From Cladochytrium replicatum (Eukaryota; Chytridiomycota; Chytridiomycetes; Cladochytriales; Cladochytriaceae), in the NCBI GenBank assembly GCA_025526935.1, contig JAHLKD010000019.1:248001-312000 (forward strand): a DNA stretch of 64,000 nt, given 5' to 3'. This document shows positions 46,540-57,699 of the stretch, piece after piece. The position numbers and the translations under genes were made by a program. Every line of letters begins with the position of its first letter. Within the stretch, counting starts at the first letter, position 1. The notes beneath the pieces were generated by a model that had not been told where the DNA came from, searched no databases, and saw only the letters and a program-made list of their open reading frames with translations.

Positions 46540-47330
46540 GCTGTTCCCACCGTAATACTTTAGTTCTTCAAGCAAGCAGCCCGTTCACGCGAGCCCACTG
46601 GCGGTCACAGGGTGGATACCCCGTAGCGTTCGAGGTTAGGCAGCCATGGCTGTCCCTCTACGCTGAAGCCGCGCTTCAATACGCCCTACGTCGCATGCAG
46701 ATTCGCAAAAGCCCTGGAGAGACCGGCCGTGGACACCAACTTACACCGCCTGATGTTTTCGTACAATGAAGCCAGCGAGTACGGCTTCGTGACGTGGACG
46801 GGTGTTAATGTATCTCCCTGAGGCGATGGATCGGTCTAGCGAGAACGGTTAGGTGAGAGTACTTGGTTTGTGGTATCAAAGCGGTCTGCCAATGTGCTTG
46901 ACGGACGCTACGGTGCGACTAGCCAGTGCTTGTTGTCACGTTGATGTGCTCGATTGGTGGATAAGGAGCGGATCGCCAGTCCGATACGCCAGGTATGCAT
47001 GGGAGTGGGCCAGCGCACACAGGCGTCGCAGGTGTTGGAATGGTGGACGAATAATTGGCTGGCGATGGAGATAAACTGCAACGGGATGGATTTCGCGAGC
47101 ACGTTCGGAAACGTGAAGTTCTAGACTGGTGGGATTCCAGCGGTTTGGAACTGAAATGTTACGATACGGCCATGGATAGCGCGAGCGAGAAGGGTAACTT
47201 TCATTCTTGAGTAGTGAAAGGAAAAGGGGCTTCTCGCGAAAGTGGAGCAAGTCGGCGATGGAAGTCGCTTCTCATTATGGACATGTGAACGTGCTTCAGT
47301 GGTGGCAGTTGAGCGGGCTTAAGCAGAAGT
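46540..47330 (+). pseudogene. Decayed ankyrin-like repeat gene
   Basis: Across three frames one reads a repeated theme: HVDVLDWWIRSGSPVRY, ANxHxxVLEWW-like, NGHVKVLDWWDSSGLELKYD, and a last HYGHVNVLQWWQLSGLK. This is the about 33-residue V(L)(D/E)WW...SGL pattern of ankyrin-type arrays common in some fungi. Frameshifts and stops separate nearly every unit, and no start is found. An N-terminal block (ACRFAKALERPAVDTNLHRL) also reads through. Confidence 0.6.
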
Positions 47331-47537
47331 GAGGTGGCTAATCAATAAACTGGGATGTATGGTGGAGGAATCCTCAGGGCAATGGTGGAAATTGAGTGGG
47401 TTGCTCACTCCTTATCAACGGATCAACGGCCATGGCATTTGATATGGTGGAACGCTGAGCAAGCCGTTAGAGCAGAGTCGCACTCGTAGCTCTAAGTGGT
47501 GTATACTGCATCCGCATAATTCGTTTTTTGTCCACGT

Positions 47538-48248
47538 TCATTCAAACACCACCACCGCCCCCACTGCTTCCAGCGCCTTCTTCATCTTCTCAGCTTCTGC
47601 TTTCGGTACTCCCTCCTTAATGACCTTTGGTATGCTCTCAACAAACTTCTTTGCCTGTCAAAGCGTCAAATTGTTGTCCTCTCTCGGGATCAATTATTTA
47701 CCTCGACAAGGTTCATCCCTGGAATGATTGTTTTAATTTCCCGGATAACTTTAGCCTTAGCAGCCTCGTCGATCTTTTCGAGCTTCACTTTCACTTCGTT
47801 CTTTTCCTCCTGGAAATTCAATCAGCTTGCTGCGTCTGGGAACCAAACAAGATCAAAAATACCTTTGGTGGTGGTGCGGGTTCTGCTTCAGCAGGGGCAG
47901 CAGCAGGTGCGGCCGCAACAACCTGTGGTGCGGCAGCAACTTGTGGCATCGAAATCTGCTGGATGTTGAGCCTACTCTAAATCACAGAAGCGATGATATT
48001 CAGCATATGGCCACCTGGTAAAATATTCTAAACAACGGAACCTTCAACGACTCGACAAGCTCGTTCGTCTCGATCAACGTGAGCCCGGCAATCTGTTCCG
48101 TGAGCTGTGCGATCTTTTCGGTCGACGCATAACGTGCTGGAGCTCTCCTTGCGAGGGCAGTCGACAACGGGATCACGCATGAATGCGATGCCGCGACACG
48201 AACACCTGCGACCCTCCGGACAGCAACCGAAAATGAAAATGCGGTCAT
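47538..48248 (-). CDS. Mitochondrial ribosomal protein bL12m (L7/L12)
   Basis: Exons 48248-48042, 47976-47863, 47809-47702 and 47654-47538 give 181 residues. An Arg-rich mitochondrial presequence ([20 protein letters not shown]) precedes the dimerisation part ([26 protein letters not shown]), an Ala/Pro hinge, and the C-terminal factor-binding domain ([64 protein letters not shown]). It forms the flexible stalk of the mitochondrial large subunit and recruits translation GTPases. Confidence 0.92.
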
Positions 48249-48361
48249 TTCCGAATATCCGAATTTCTGGAGGTTTTTTGTTGCTCAGGAAGTCAAAGCC
48301 ACGCGTTTGGACGTGAGAATTTGGAGCAAATCGGGTCTGTAGGCACCAGACAGTCGAATCA

Positions 48362-49000
48362 ATGGGCCAGTTGCTGGCTGTCAACCCTGCACCAGCGACA
48401 TGGTCACCACACGAATCATCATCGCTTCAATTCGCTGAAGAAATTGTCGCAATGGCTCTCCTCGGCGACAAAGGATCCACTCCGACTTTCACACTCCTCG
48501 AATCCACACAATGCCTATTCAGGCTTCTCGAAGACAACAAGACAACGCGATATTCAACCGCTCCAGCTACTTTCCAGCCTCAAATTCGACGTCGTCCTTG
48601 AACTTGCACAGCAGCTCTTTGTCGAAGCCTGCTCGTGGACTCGGAGAAAGCTATCAGCGTAAAAGCAAAGAACCTGCTCCTAGCCTACCGTTCATCCTTC
48701 TTCATCGTCGACGTGGAGAAAGAATCAGATGAATTCGGCGGTGTTTGATGGCCAGATCACAGGTTCGGGTACACATTTTTCTTACTTATTTTTCCAGTGT
48801 ATAGGTACATGTGTTCTATTTGCAAGGAGACGAAGAGCGTCCTCGGCTCACCAACCGCTCGCAGGAATCCTTCATCGCAGAACTCCAGGTGGACTTCCTG
48901 TTGCATGTACTGGCCCGCGTTCGATGTGCTATGCAACGTGATTCCTGCGACAAGGGTGCTTCTTCTGAGTGTCGATGAGAACATTGTGTGCTGGACCCAG
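48362..49000 (+). CDS. Unrecognised gene, frames incompletely joined
   Basis: Three successive readable parts look coding: QFAEEIVAMALLGDKGSTPT FTLLESTQCLFRLLED, then LKFDVVLELAQQLFVE and VDSEKAISVKAKNLLLAYRS SFFIVDVEKES, then VFYLQGDEERPRLTNRSQES FIAELQVDFLLHVLARVR with a stop near 48995. The last join can be a 41-base intron ending TTTTCCAG near 48795. The first join has no good donor, so a frameshift is possible. It is divergent from bL12m (114 bases between starts). Product unknown. Confidence 0.35.
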
Positions 49001-49183
49001 TGGATCAATGCCAACAAACCGCCGGTAATTGGACATTCGTTCTCATCTTGCCAGTTGGTTTGCCGTGCTATTTTTGTGTATTCATTTGTAAAGAAAGGGA
49101 AAAGTTGCGCCTATAATGTATCATTTCCGGTCATCTCTCCGGTATCCACCCATCAACCCTCACAATTAAACGTATTTACCATC

Positions 49184-52144
49184 CTAAAGATCCAGTTCGG
49201 CCCAGATCCTATCCGCGTCCGTCTTGGAGTCGTACAGCTTGAACCCCGCCCGTTCCAACACCTTCTTCATCCCAACATTATCCCTCCCCATCTCCGCGAC
49301 CCGGAGCCTCTTCCACCCCTCCCCCTTGCCCACAATCTTGATCTGCTCCACAAGCTGCGTGCCCACGCCCGTACCCTGATACTCATCACCCACAAGCACC
49401 GTAAACACCGCGTCGTTCGAATCGTGGAGCTTCGACACCCTTGAGGCGCCCATGATCTCACCCTCGTGGCCGTTGGTCCCCATGCACACGAGTGTGATCC
49501 CGCGGTCGTAGTCCGTATGACAGATCCTCGCCAGCCTATTGTGCGAGATCCGCGGTTCGAGTGTGTGGGGGTGCAGATACCGCTGCGTCACGCTCCGCGT
49601 CGACAGCGTCGTGTGGAACTGCGCGAGGCCGGGCTCGTCCTCGGGCCTGATCGGGCGGATGAGCGCCGTGACCGTCTTTCCGGAGGCTGGCGCGGTCCAC
49701 TGCTTGCGGCTGACGTATTGGGTCGGGTACGGCCGGATCGCGAGCTTCGGGAGCGTGGATTCGGAAGTGTGGATGACCACGCGGGCGTCGAGCGCGACGG
49801 CTGCAGGCTGCCCGTTTGCGTTTGGTGGCGACACGACGAGGGGGTTGATGTCGAGTTCTTTGATCCAGGGCTGCTCGGCGATCAACCTTGAAAACCGCAC
49901 CATGAGTTTCTCGAGCGCAGGCAAATCGCACGCCGGGTGCCCGCGCACTCCTTTCAGCGCCTTGTATATTTTCGTCTTTTCCATCATGTGTCTCGCGAGC
50001 GTCGTCGAGAGTGGCGGGAGACCAAGCGAGGAGTCTTTGAAGACTTCGACGAGGGAGCCGCCGAGTCCGAAGAGCAGGACGGGGCCGAACTGCGCGTCGA
50101 GGGAGGAGCCGAGGATGAGCTCGTAGGATCCGTCGGGGATCTTGAAGAACGATTGCACGGTCACGCCTAGGAAGTGCTCGGCGCCGACGCGGGACGTCAC
50201 GGCCCTCTGGATCCGTGTGAAGGCCTCCCGGACGGCGGTCGCGTCGCTGAGGTTGAGTTGCACACCTCCGACGTCGGTTTTGTGCGTGATGGTTTCGGAG
50301 TGGATCTTGAGGACGACGGGGTATCCGATCTTCTCGGCGGCTGCGACGGCGGCGTCGGCGGTCGCAGCGATGTGGGTTAGTACAGTTGGGATTCCGTAGT
50401 ACGACAAAACGATCTTGGACTCGTGTTCGGTGAGGATGGTGCGGCCGGTGTTCTTGACCTTCTCGATGAGCGCGGAGGTGAGCTCGCCCGCGGTTGTTGT
50501 GGTCCCATCCGCCTGCTCGACCACGTACTCGGCATCATCGAGCATGGGCGTTTCATACAGATGCTCCAAGTTGTCTGCGTACTGAGCCATGTACAAGAAC
50601 ATCCTGGCTGCAGTGTCGGGGTAAGGAAAGTTTGGAATATGCACCCGAGAAAAGACGTGGGCGCCATCAGCGACATCGTGGCCGCCCATCCATGACACCA
50701 GCACGGGTTTGCCGAGCTTGATGCCAGCATACGGGACAATGGCTTCTGCCGTCGCGGTCGGATCCGACATGGCCTGAGGAGTCAGAATAACCAGAATACC
50801 GTCGCTGTTGGGGTCTTGAGAGGCGATCTCCAGTGCTTGCGCGTATCGTTCTGGGGGAGCGTCACCGAGGATATCGATCGGGTTGTTGTGGCTCCATGCG
50901 GACGGCAACACCGTGTTCAGCTTCTTGATGGTTTCCGGTGCGAGTTCTGCCAGCTGCCCTCCGTTCATGATGAGCGCGTCGGTGGCTAAAACTCCCGGTC
51001 CGCCTGCGTTTGTGAGAATTGTAAGCCGACGTCCCTTCGGTCGAGGTTGTTTGTCGAGGATCTCGGCCATGTAGAAGAGTTCGGCGATGCTGTTGACGCG
51101 GAGAACACCGCTTCGGCGGAAGGCCATGTCGAGAACGTCGTCGGAGCCTGTGAGTGAGCCTGTGTGTGAAGCGGCCGCTTTTGCAGCGGCACTTGAGCGA
51201 CCGGGCTTGATTACAATAATCGGTTTTGTCAGGGCAACCTCGCGAGCAGCTGACAAGAAGGAGCGTGCGTCTCCAATGGTCTAATAAAGCAATAGAGTGA
51301 GTGGAATGCCAATTAATCGGTATATATCTGGACGCCTTACCTCCATGTAACAAATGATAGCCGATGTGCTTACATCATCACCAAGACGGAATAGAAGGTC
51401 ACCCCAGCTGACGTCCATCATCGAGCCAACGCTAATAAAGGCAGAGAAGCCGACCTTCTCGCGAAGACTGTCGAGAACAGCAGTGCAAAGTGCGCCGCTC
51501 TGGCTGATAAAACCAATATTTCCGGGTTTCGCAATCGTGGATGCGAACGTAGCATTCAGGCCAAGAACCGGGTTCATGAGACCAAGACAGTTGGGACCGA
51601 CGATGCGCATCTTTCCAGCAGCGATCTCCATGATCTTGCGTTCCAACGCAGCGCCGTCTTCGCCGACTTCCTTGAAGCCAGCCGAGATGATGATGGCGCC
51701 CTTGATTCCGTGATCAACGCATTGCTGGATGACGCCCAGGACCGTTTTTGCGGGGGTGGCGATGACGGCAAGGTCGACCTTTTCGGGGATGTCGGGAATG
51801 GAGGCGTATGCTTTTACACCGAGGACGGACGACCGCTTTGGATTAACGGGAAAGACGGGACCGCCGAAGGGCGAGGATATCAGGTTCCAGAACAGCGTGC
51901 GTCCGACGGAACGTGGAGATTCGGTGGCGCCGATGACGGCGACTGCTTTGGGGCAAAAGATTGAGTCGAGCAGCATGCGGTTGTAGTGCAGAACATCATG
52001 GGAAGGGTCGAAGGTAGATCCTACTGGAGGGAGCTCTGAAAAGAGACGAAAAGATCAGCTCTGTTTGGATAGTGAAACAAGCCGGGAGACAGTACCCTGC
52101 AGCGAGTCCTCCGAACGTTGTGGAGTGTAGTTGATGGGGGCCAT
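49184..52144 (-). CDS. Acyl-CoA synthetase (NDP-forming)-GNAT fusion, Pat-like (946 aa)
   Basis: Exons 52144-52096, 52035-51341 and 51280-49184. Order: CoA-binding domain ([32 protein letters not shown]), ligase/flavodoxin-like domain ([32 protein letters not shown] with candidate catalytic His287), ATP-grasp domain ([47 protein letters not shown]), and a C-terminal GNAT domain with an acetyl-CoA loop ([18 protein letters not shown]). Bacterial Pat/PatZ enzymes with this order acetylate lysines of acetyl-CoA synthetase. The retained His may mean real acyl-CoA ligase activity. No clear targeting signal. Horizontal origin is inferred. Confidence 0.88.
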
Positions 52145-52344
52145 AACGCTTGTTGTGTTGTCAGACAGAGATAATTATCTTTTCGAGTGCTTCGAGCGGG
52201 GATGGATCTTTCCTTAAATAACACACGCTCAGCTCCCTGATTTCGCTGTGATCCGTAATGACTCGCCCGTTGGCTGACTCACACAGTATCCGAGGTTCAA
52301 GGGATGTGCTACCGCGGTACTCTTCTGTGCCACACCACATCCTT
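52145..52344. promoter_or_regulatory. Divergent promoter of the ACD-GNAT and PDAP1 genes
   Basis: 200 bases separate the two opposed ATGs. No TATA box or known operator was recognised. A forward frame is open here (from 52258), so the PDAP1 N terminus could start earlier, but the family N terminus supports the ATG at 52345. Confidence 0.4.
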
Positions 52345-53092
52345 ATGGCCCGTGGAAAGCTGAACAAAGTGCGACGAGGGGGCGGAAAGCACTTCACCCC
52401 CTCGCGTGCGCTACAGGCACAGGAGTTTGAGAAGGCAGAAGAAGAGAACGAGGAACAGGAGGAAGAAGAAGAGGAGGAGGAGGACGATGAGCAGGTCGCT
52501 TCGCCTTCTTCGGCAAAGAAACCAGCAGCTGCAAAAGATGACTCTTCCGCTCCGATTATCGAAGTAGAAAACCCCAACCAGCAATCACAACGCAACCTGA
52601 AAGCTTCGGACTTGGACGGCAGTGACCAACCACGAGAGCTTTCCAGAAGGGAAAGGTATGAGTGATGGAATTCTTTGGAGGATGTGAGAGACATGCATGG
52701 ATAATTTTGACGGCGGTTCGATAGCGGGCTGGAAGAATATATTATATGGCACAAGGAACATTTGTACTGACTGACTGTTACCCTCTCCCTTGTTTTCTAA
52801 GGGAAGCGCTCGAGAAGGAGCGAGCAAAGGCTGCATTCTGGAAAGCCCAGAGCGAGGGCAAAACTGACCAGGCTCGTGCCGATTTAGCGAGATTGGCCAT
52901 CATCCGTAAGCAACGGGAGGAAGCGGCGAAGAAGCGCACAGAAGAAGAAGCAGGTATAACGAGAGAATTATGTATCCGGCTTCCCCAACGATGTGTTACT
53001 TCTTTTAACGTGTAGCAAAAGCAGCAGCGAAGGCTTCGAAGGGTGGTTCTCTTGCCGCTCAAACTGCGACCATCAAAAAGGCTCTTGGTTAA
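52345..53092 (+). CDS. PDAP1/HASPP28-family phosphoprotein
   Basis: Exons 52345-52655, 52802-52953 and 53016-53092 give 179 residues, matching the 28-kDa heat- and acid-stable phosphoprotein family. It has a basic start ([20 protein letters not shown]), an acidic coiled run ([18 protein letters not shown]), [27 protein letters not shown] and the signature [26 protein letters not shown]. In animals it binds PDGF-A and affects translation control; its fungal role is not established. Intrinsically disordered, soluble. Confidence 0.9.
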
Positions 53093-53557
53093 CGAACAGA
53101 ATGGACTCTATTTTCTGTGTGCTATTTTTGGGTAGCGATAAATAAAACAATGACATCTGCGCCATGCTTCCACGTGCCTAACGCGCTTCCGTACCTTTCT
53201 TTCCGTGATCCGCTTTGCTCTTCAAAACGTCCAGACATCGGGATCACACTTGATTTGTATCGGGCCCACTTAGAGGAAAGAATTGAACATATTATAACTG
53301 AGATCTTGGTACCTGAGCTCAGATCCACCACATTCATACTCTCCATCCAGGTGAGAATGGGAGCTTCGCCCACAGTGGTCATTTTCTTGATCTGACCTCC
53401 AAGCATTACTCTTCTTTACCCACTTTATCATAAGTCGCCCCTTAAAACGTAAGAACGAAGATCCATAAAGAATAACCTCTCGCTCACGTGTTAGCATATT
53501 TGTTCCTCACATTCAGATCCACAAGAACATCATCGTAAACTTGGCACCCGTAAAACG
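53093..53557. other. Intergenic stretch with 5' region of the Thr-rich gene
   Basis: An AATAAA near 53141 may serve PDAP1 polyadenylation. No other gene or repeat recognised. Confidence 0.4.
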
Positions 53558-56223
53558 ATGAGAGACCTTCAAAGGGTTCTCCTCATCGTGTTATTGTTTG
53601 CCTGCATCCTCTCCCCAGTATCGTCTGAAGGCAGTGAGACCAAACACGAAAACTCCCACGACCCCCAAGCAAAAGAACTCACGGCCTCACAACTTCTCCA
53701 ACGGATCCTTGGAATCCGTAGGAAGCTCCTGGAACGAGTCCTATTCGGTCGTGATGGAGCCATTTCCAACGACACCTCTGCATCCGACACTTCCACCACC
53801 ACCGATCTCTACGACGAAGGTGACGATGTAGAGTACGACCCCGACGAGCTCTACGTCGTGAATCCGCTGGGATCCGGACTCGCAGTCCGCTCTAACGGCA
53901 ACGGAACCGAGCCCAACTCCACGAGCGTCGGATCTACCTCTCCGAGCATGATGTCGCGCAACACGACCACGTTCACCACGACGGTCTTCAACTCCACCCA
54001 GCCCCATAGAAGGAAGCACCGAAACAGGCGCTGGAGGACTGTGAACGGGACGCTGGTGCCGAGGAGGAAACGCAAGAGGAAGACAAAGTACATCACCGTC
54101 ACGGTGAGCTTGGGTAATGAAACGATGACGACGCCTGAAGTCCAGACGACTTCGTGGGTGACATCCACATCGTTGTTGAACGGAACGACGAGCACTGTTA
54201 ACAATGGGACGGAGTGGACGACCACATCCGTTATTGTCACAATGCCCACCACATCATCAGAGTTAGAAACCACACCTGTGCCCCCGATCATCACAACATT
54301 CACAACGGACACTTTGCCCGCCCAAACTTCAACAGAGATCACTTCGCCAACAACTGTCGCTCCAACAACATCGGAAGCCTCGACGAGCCGGGGAGTCACT
54401 ACATCTCTAGCAACGGCTACAGTTCCCTCAGAGACAGCTACGGAAGTCACCTCGCCGACTGTGCCAGCAGAGACATCTACAGAAGCTACCGCGACCACCG
54501 TTGTTTCTCCAACAACGTCCGAGCCGACCGCCACCGTGCCCACAGCGACAGCGCCAGAAATAACACCGACGGCCACAGAACCGACAAAGACGTTGCCAAC
54601 AGCGCCAGAGTCGACTGGGACCGGTTCAGAAACCACGTCGTCAGCCTCTGCCACTTTTACGACAACAGAGACCGAGGTCACCGAGACATCTACTACAGCC
54701 AGTTCGTTGACAATAACTGCGACCGAGACATCGACTGAGACCAACTCGACCACCTCGTCGACTGCATCTGACACAGAGACATCTACCGAAATCACTCCCT
54801 CTTCTGCAGTTTCTACAACCGCTTCGTCAAGTTCAGCGCTATCCACAGCCTCCGAGCTTCCGACCACAACGACCCTGGCGACGACCACAGAAACCACCAC
54901 CACCGCCGAGACCACGACGACCGGAAATACGGAGCCGACTCTGACGTCGTCCGCCACAAGCGGAGAAAGCACCGAAACCACGACCGAGTTCACGATCACC
55001 GCGACGTCAACGTTCGAGATCACCACCGTTGAGGAGAGCGAGGCGTCGGAGAGTTACGAGAGCGAGACGGTGCCGGAGACAAGTGAGGTGTCGACTGAGT
55101 CCGATTCGGTGACGGCAACGACGGCGTCTGAAACTAACACAGCAGAGACGACGACTACGACTTCGGGAACCGCCGAGAGCACGACAATCGAGACAACTAC
55201 ATTGACTTCTGGGACTTTTGAAACCAGTTCAACCGAGACAACCATATCGTCTACCGGGACAGTTGAAACCACCACAACTGGGACGACAGCATCGACTACC
55301 GGGACCGCTGAAACCACCATAACCGAAACTACCGAATCAACTACAGGCAAGTTGCACTCAAGATGACAAATCTCCATCATCAATATGTTGAATCGATCAT
55401 ATTTGCAGCAACTGAAACTGAGACCACAGTCTCTGGAACTGAAACCGAGACGACCCTTGTCGAGTCCGGCACGATGGTCACCACCGCCGCTGTAGAGACC
55501 ACAACCACGTCCATTCCAACAACCGACGTTACCACAGAGTCACCAACCGGTATGCCGACGTCCACCATCGAAACAATACTTCCCTCAAATCCAACCACTA
55601 CTCCATTTCTCACAACCACCCAGCCGGCCAACAACACACCCACCGCCACGACCACGACCACGACCACCCCATTTCTCACAACCGCCGCAACCTCAACCCC
55701 CGTCACCACCACCTCCTTTTTTCGGCCCCCATCCACAAACAACACGAACACGCACCCGCCACCGCCACCGTCCACCACGAATCCGAACCCGCCGCACAAT
55801 CACACGTCTCCGCCCAACGCGTCACCTTTTCCCGCAACTCTCCACACCCCTTCCGCACCGTACCCCAGCAGCAGCACCACCACCACCACCACGGCCCGGA
55901 ACTCGACGATCTCCACTCGCACGCGGAAGAGCAAGCACAAGCGCAAGTGGAGGGTCTACGACTCGAGCTTCCTGGCGTCCTGGAGGAACAAGAGGCCTCT
56001 GGTCACGAGGGTTAGGAACGGGACGACGTTTGTGAGGCCCAAGAGGAAGGTTCGGACGGGTTCGTTGGTGTCGGGTGGGAAGGGGAAGAGGAGGACGACG
56101 GCGGTGCTGCAGACGATGACGGTGAGCACGGCGGCGGTGCAGTCGGGATTGGTGGTTTCGGGAGCGGTGCCGCAGAAGAGGGAGGTGCAGTTCACACCGA
56201 GGCGATGGTTCAGTTGGTTCTGA
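53558..56223 (+). CDS. Large secreted Thr/Ser-rich mucin-like protein (867 aa)
   Basis: Exon 1 53558-55346, exon 2 55409-56223, joined by an intron with a GC donor (ACAG/GCAAGT). Signal peptide MRDLQRVLLIVLLFACILSP. About residues 200-690 are almost only Thr, Ser, Glu, Ala, Pro and Val (ETTTTAETTTTGNTEPTLTS type), expected to be heavily O-glycosylated. They are flanked by two similar basic boxes: HRRKHRNRRWRTVNGT before and KSKHKRKWRVYDSS after, each followed by a hydrophobic TVTV/TMTVST strand. No C-terminal GPI signal (ends RRWFSWF). A cell-wall, cyst-wall or adhesion role is inferred. Confidence 0.7.
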
Positions 56224-56723
56224 GGTGGGATTTTAGGGGGAGGGGGATGCCTTCTTGGATGGCTTTCTTTTTCTTGATGATGCCCGTCCAACGCAATTGT
56301 TTTTTGCTTATAACTCATTCTTCTTTTCCACTTCATATCGTTTTCACTATGCGTATTTATCTGTCATAGGAGATGGCTTTCTTTTTTGGACGAGTTTGGC
56401 CTCTTTGGATGGTTTCTTGGTGCAAAAAACGGAAGCTGATGGGATACTGGGCAGTTTGGCTGACAGATGGAGGGGGGATGTTGTTTGTGGATTGCATGAC
56501 GTGTTTCCTTTCCCTCCCTCCTTCTTTTTATCAGGTTCGACTCTACCCAATATCTTACACGACTCTTGTCCATCTCATTTCTTCTTCCCTCGCTACAAAA
56601 CGCCGTGAAGGTATCTTTCTCTCTCTCTCACACTCACTCTCTCTCAGCCTTCATGCCCAAACAGTGGTCGGACACTTTAAAAACGCCAGTTTGTAATAAT
56701 AAACAGTTGAATGTTTTATTGAA
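56224..56723. other. Intergenic stretch between convergent genes
   Basis: 3' ends of the Thr-rich gene and bL19m meet here. A CT-rich run (TCTCTCTCTCACACTCACTC) lies near 56620-56645 and AATAAA-like sites near 56698. No gene recognised. Confidence 0.4.
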
Positions 56724-57528
56724 TTATGCTCCTTCGAGCTTTTGACGCTGTCTGTATCTGAGCACCAGCGTGTCGATCGTCGAAAACGAAACCGGCGAGT
56801 CCGCAGGGCGTTCTCTCACCCACAGGATCTGGTTCTCCTCAACACCCGGCTTCAACGACGCAGCATCGACTTTCCCGTTCGCATCCACCTTCTTCGGGGG
56901 ACCCGAGAGCTGCCGCAGCTTCAGCTTTTGCGCCTCCGTCATCCTCTTCAGCACCACAATCTTTGTCACGAGTGGCGAGAATACGGGGACGACAAGCTCG
57001 ACGCCCGTGCCCGCGAGGTAGTTCCGCAAGATCATGTGAGTCATGATGCCCTTCCTCCTGACCGCGACGACCAGGCCCGCAAACAGGGACGGCTGTGGGC
57101 GCGAGCGAGAGGAGACGACCTCGACGGCTACGACGGTTCCCGGGACGATTGCGTCTGGCGAGTCGGATCTGAACAGGGTCGCGTAGCGGTCGTCGAAGTC
57201 GTGGCGGGCGCGTTGGTCGAGGTCGATGGCGCGCATGAGACGCCGGGACGGGTTCTGCCCGAGAGGATCGTAAGGACGGTCGGACAGCTTGGAGGTGCGG
57301 GCCTCGCGGAAACGTAGGGGCCCGCTAGCGGGTTTCGGGGCGAAGGGAGGGAGTGAGTTGATTGGCTTCTCCTGGGTAGTTGCGCCTGGGGAGGTTCAAG
57401 TGGGTTATCATAGAAAGATAAGAAAACAAACAGCCTTCGATACCGGAGGGAGTCTTTGCAGCCATGGATCTCAGTTGCAGCCAGCAGAAGTTCGTCACGA
57501 ATTTGGGGGATTTTTGTGGAGAGAACAT
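56724..57528 (-). CDS. Mitochondrial ribosomal protein bL19m
   Basis: Exons 57528-57444 and 57385-56724 give 248 residues. A basic presequence (MFSPQKSPKFVTNFCWLQLR S) is followed by a linker. The bL19 fold is at about residues 90-190: GTVVAVEVVSSRSRPQPSLF AGLVVAVRRKGIMTHMILRN, GTGVELVVPVFSPLVTKIVV LKR, as in bacterial L19 (SH3-like barrel contacting the small subunit). The C-terminal extension (WVRERPADSPVSFSTIDTLV LRYRQRQ) is mitochondrial-type. Confidence 0.85.
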
Positions 57529-57699
57529 GGCACACGTGACACCGTGTCATGGCAAACGCCAGTTTTGAGGGACGGGAGATCTGGGGGCAATGGGCAAGGG
57601 TTGAGGGAGCGAGGAGGAGACTGGAGAGAGAACTGGATGGGTGCATGGATGTGGTAGGGACTGAGAGGGAGGGGGAGTCAGGACTAAGCTTGGATTGCA

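Noticed and set aside
49466-50170. Forward frames across the ACD-GNAT gene
   Set aside because: Shadows caused by high GC; the reverse frame has full four-domain homology.
53851-55026. 391-codon reverse frame rich in Val/Ser
   Set aside because: Antisense translation of the Thr/Ser-rich repeats; Val-rich output is expected from ACN codons read backwards.
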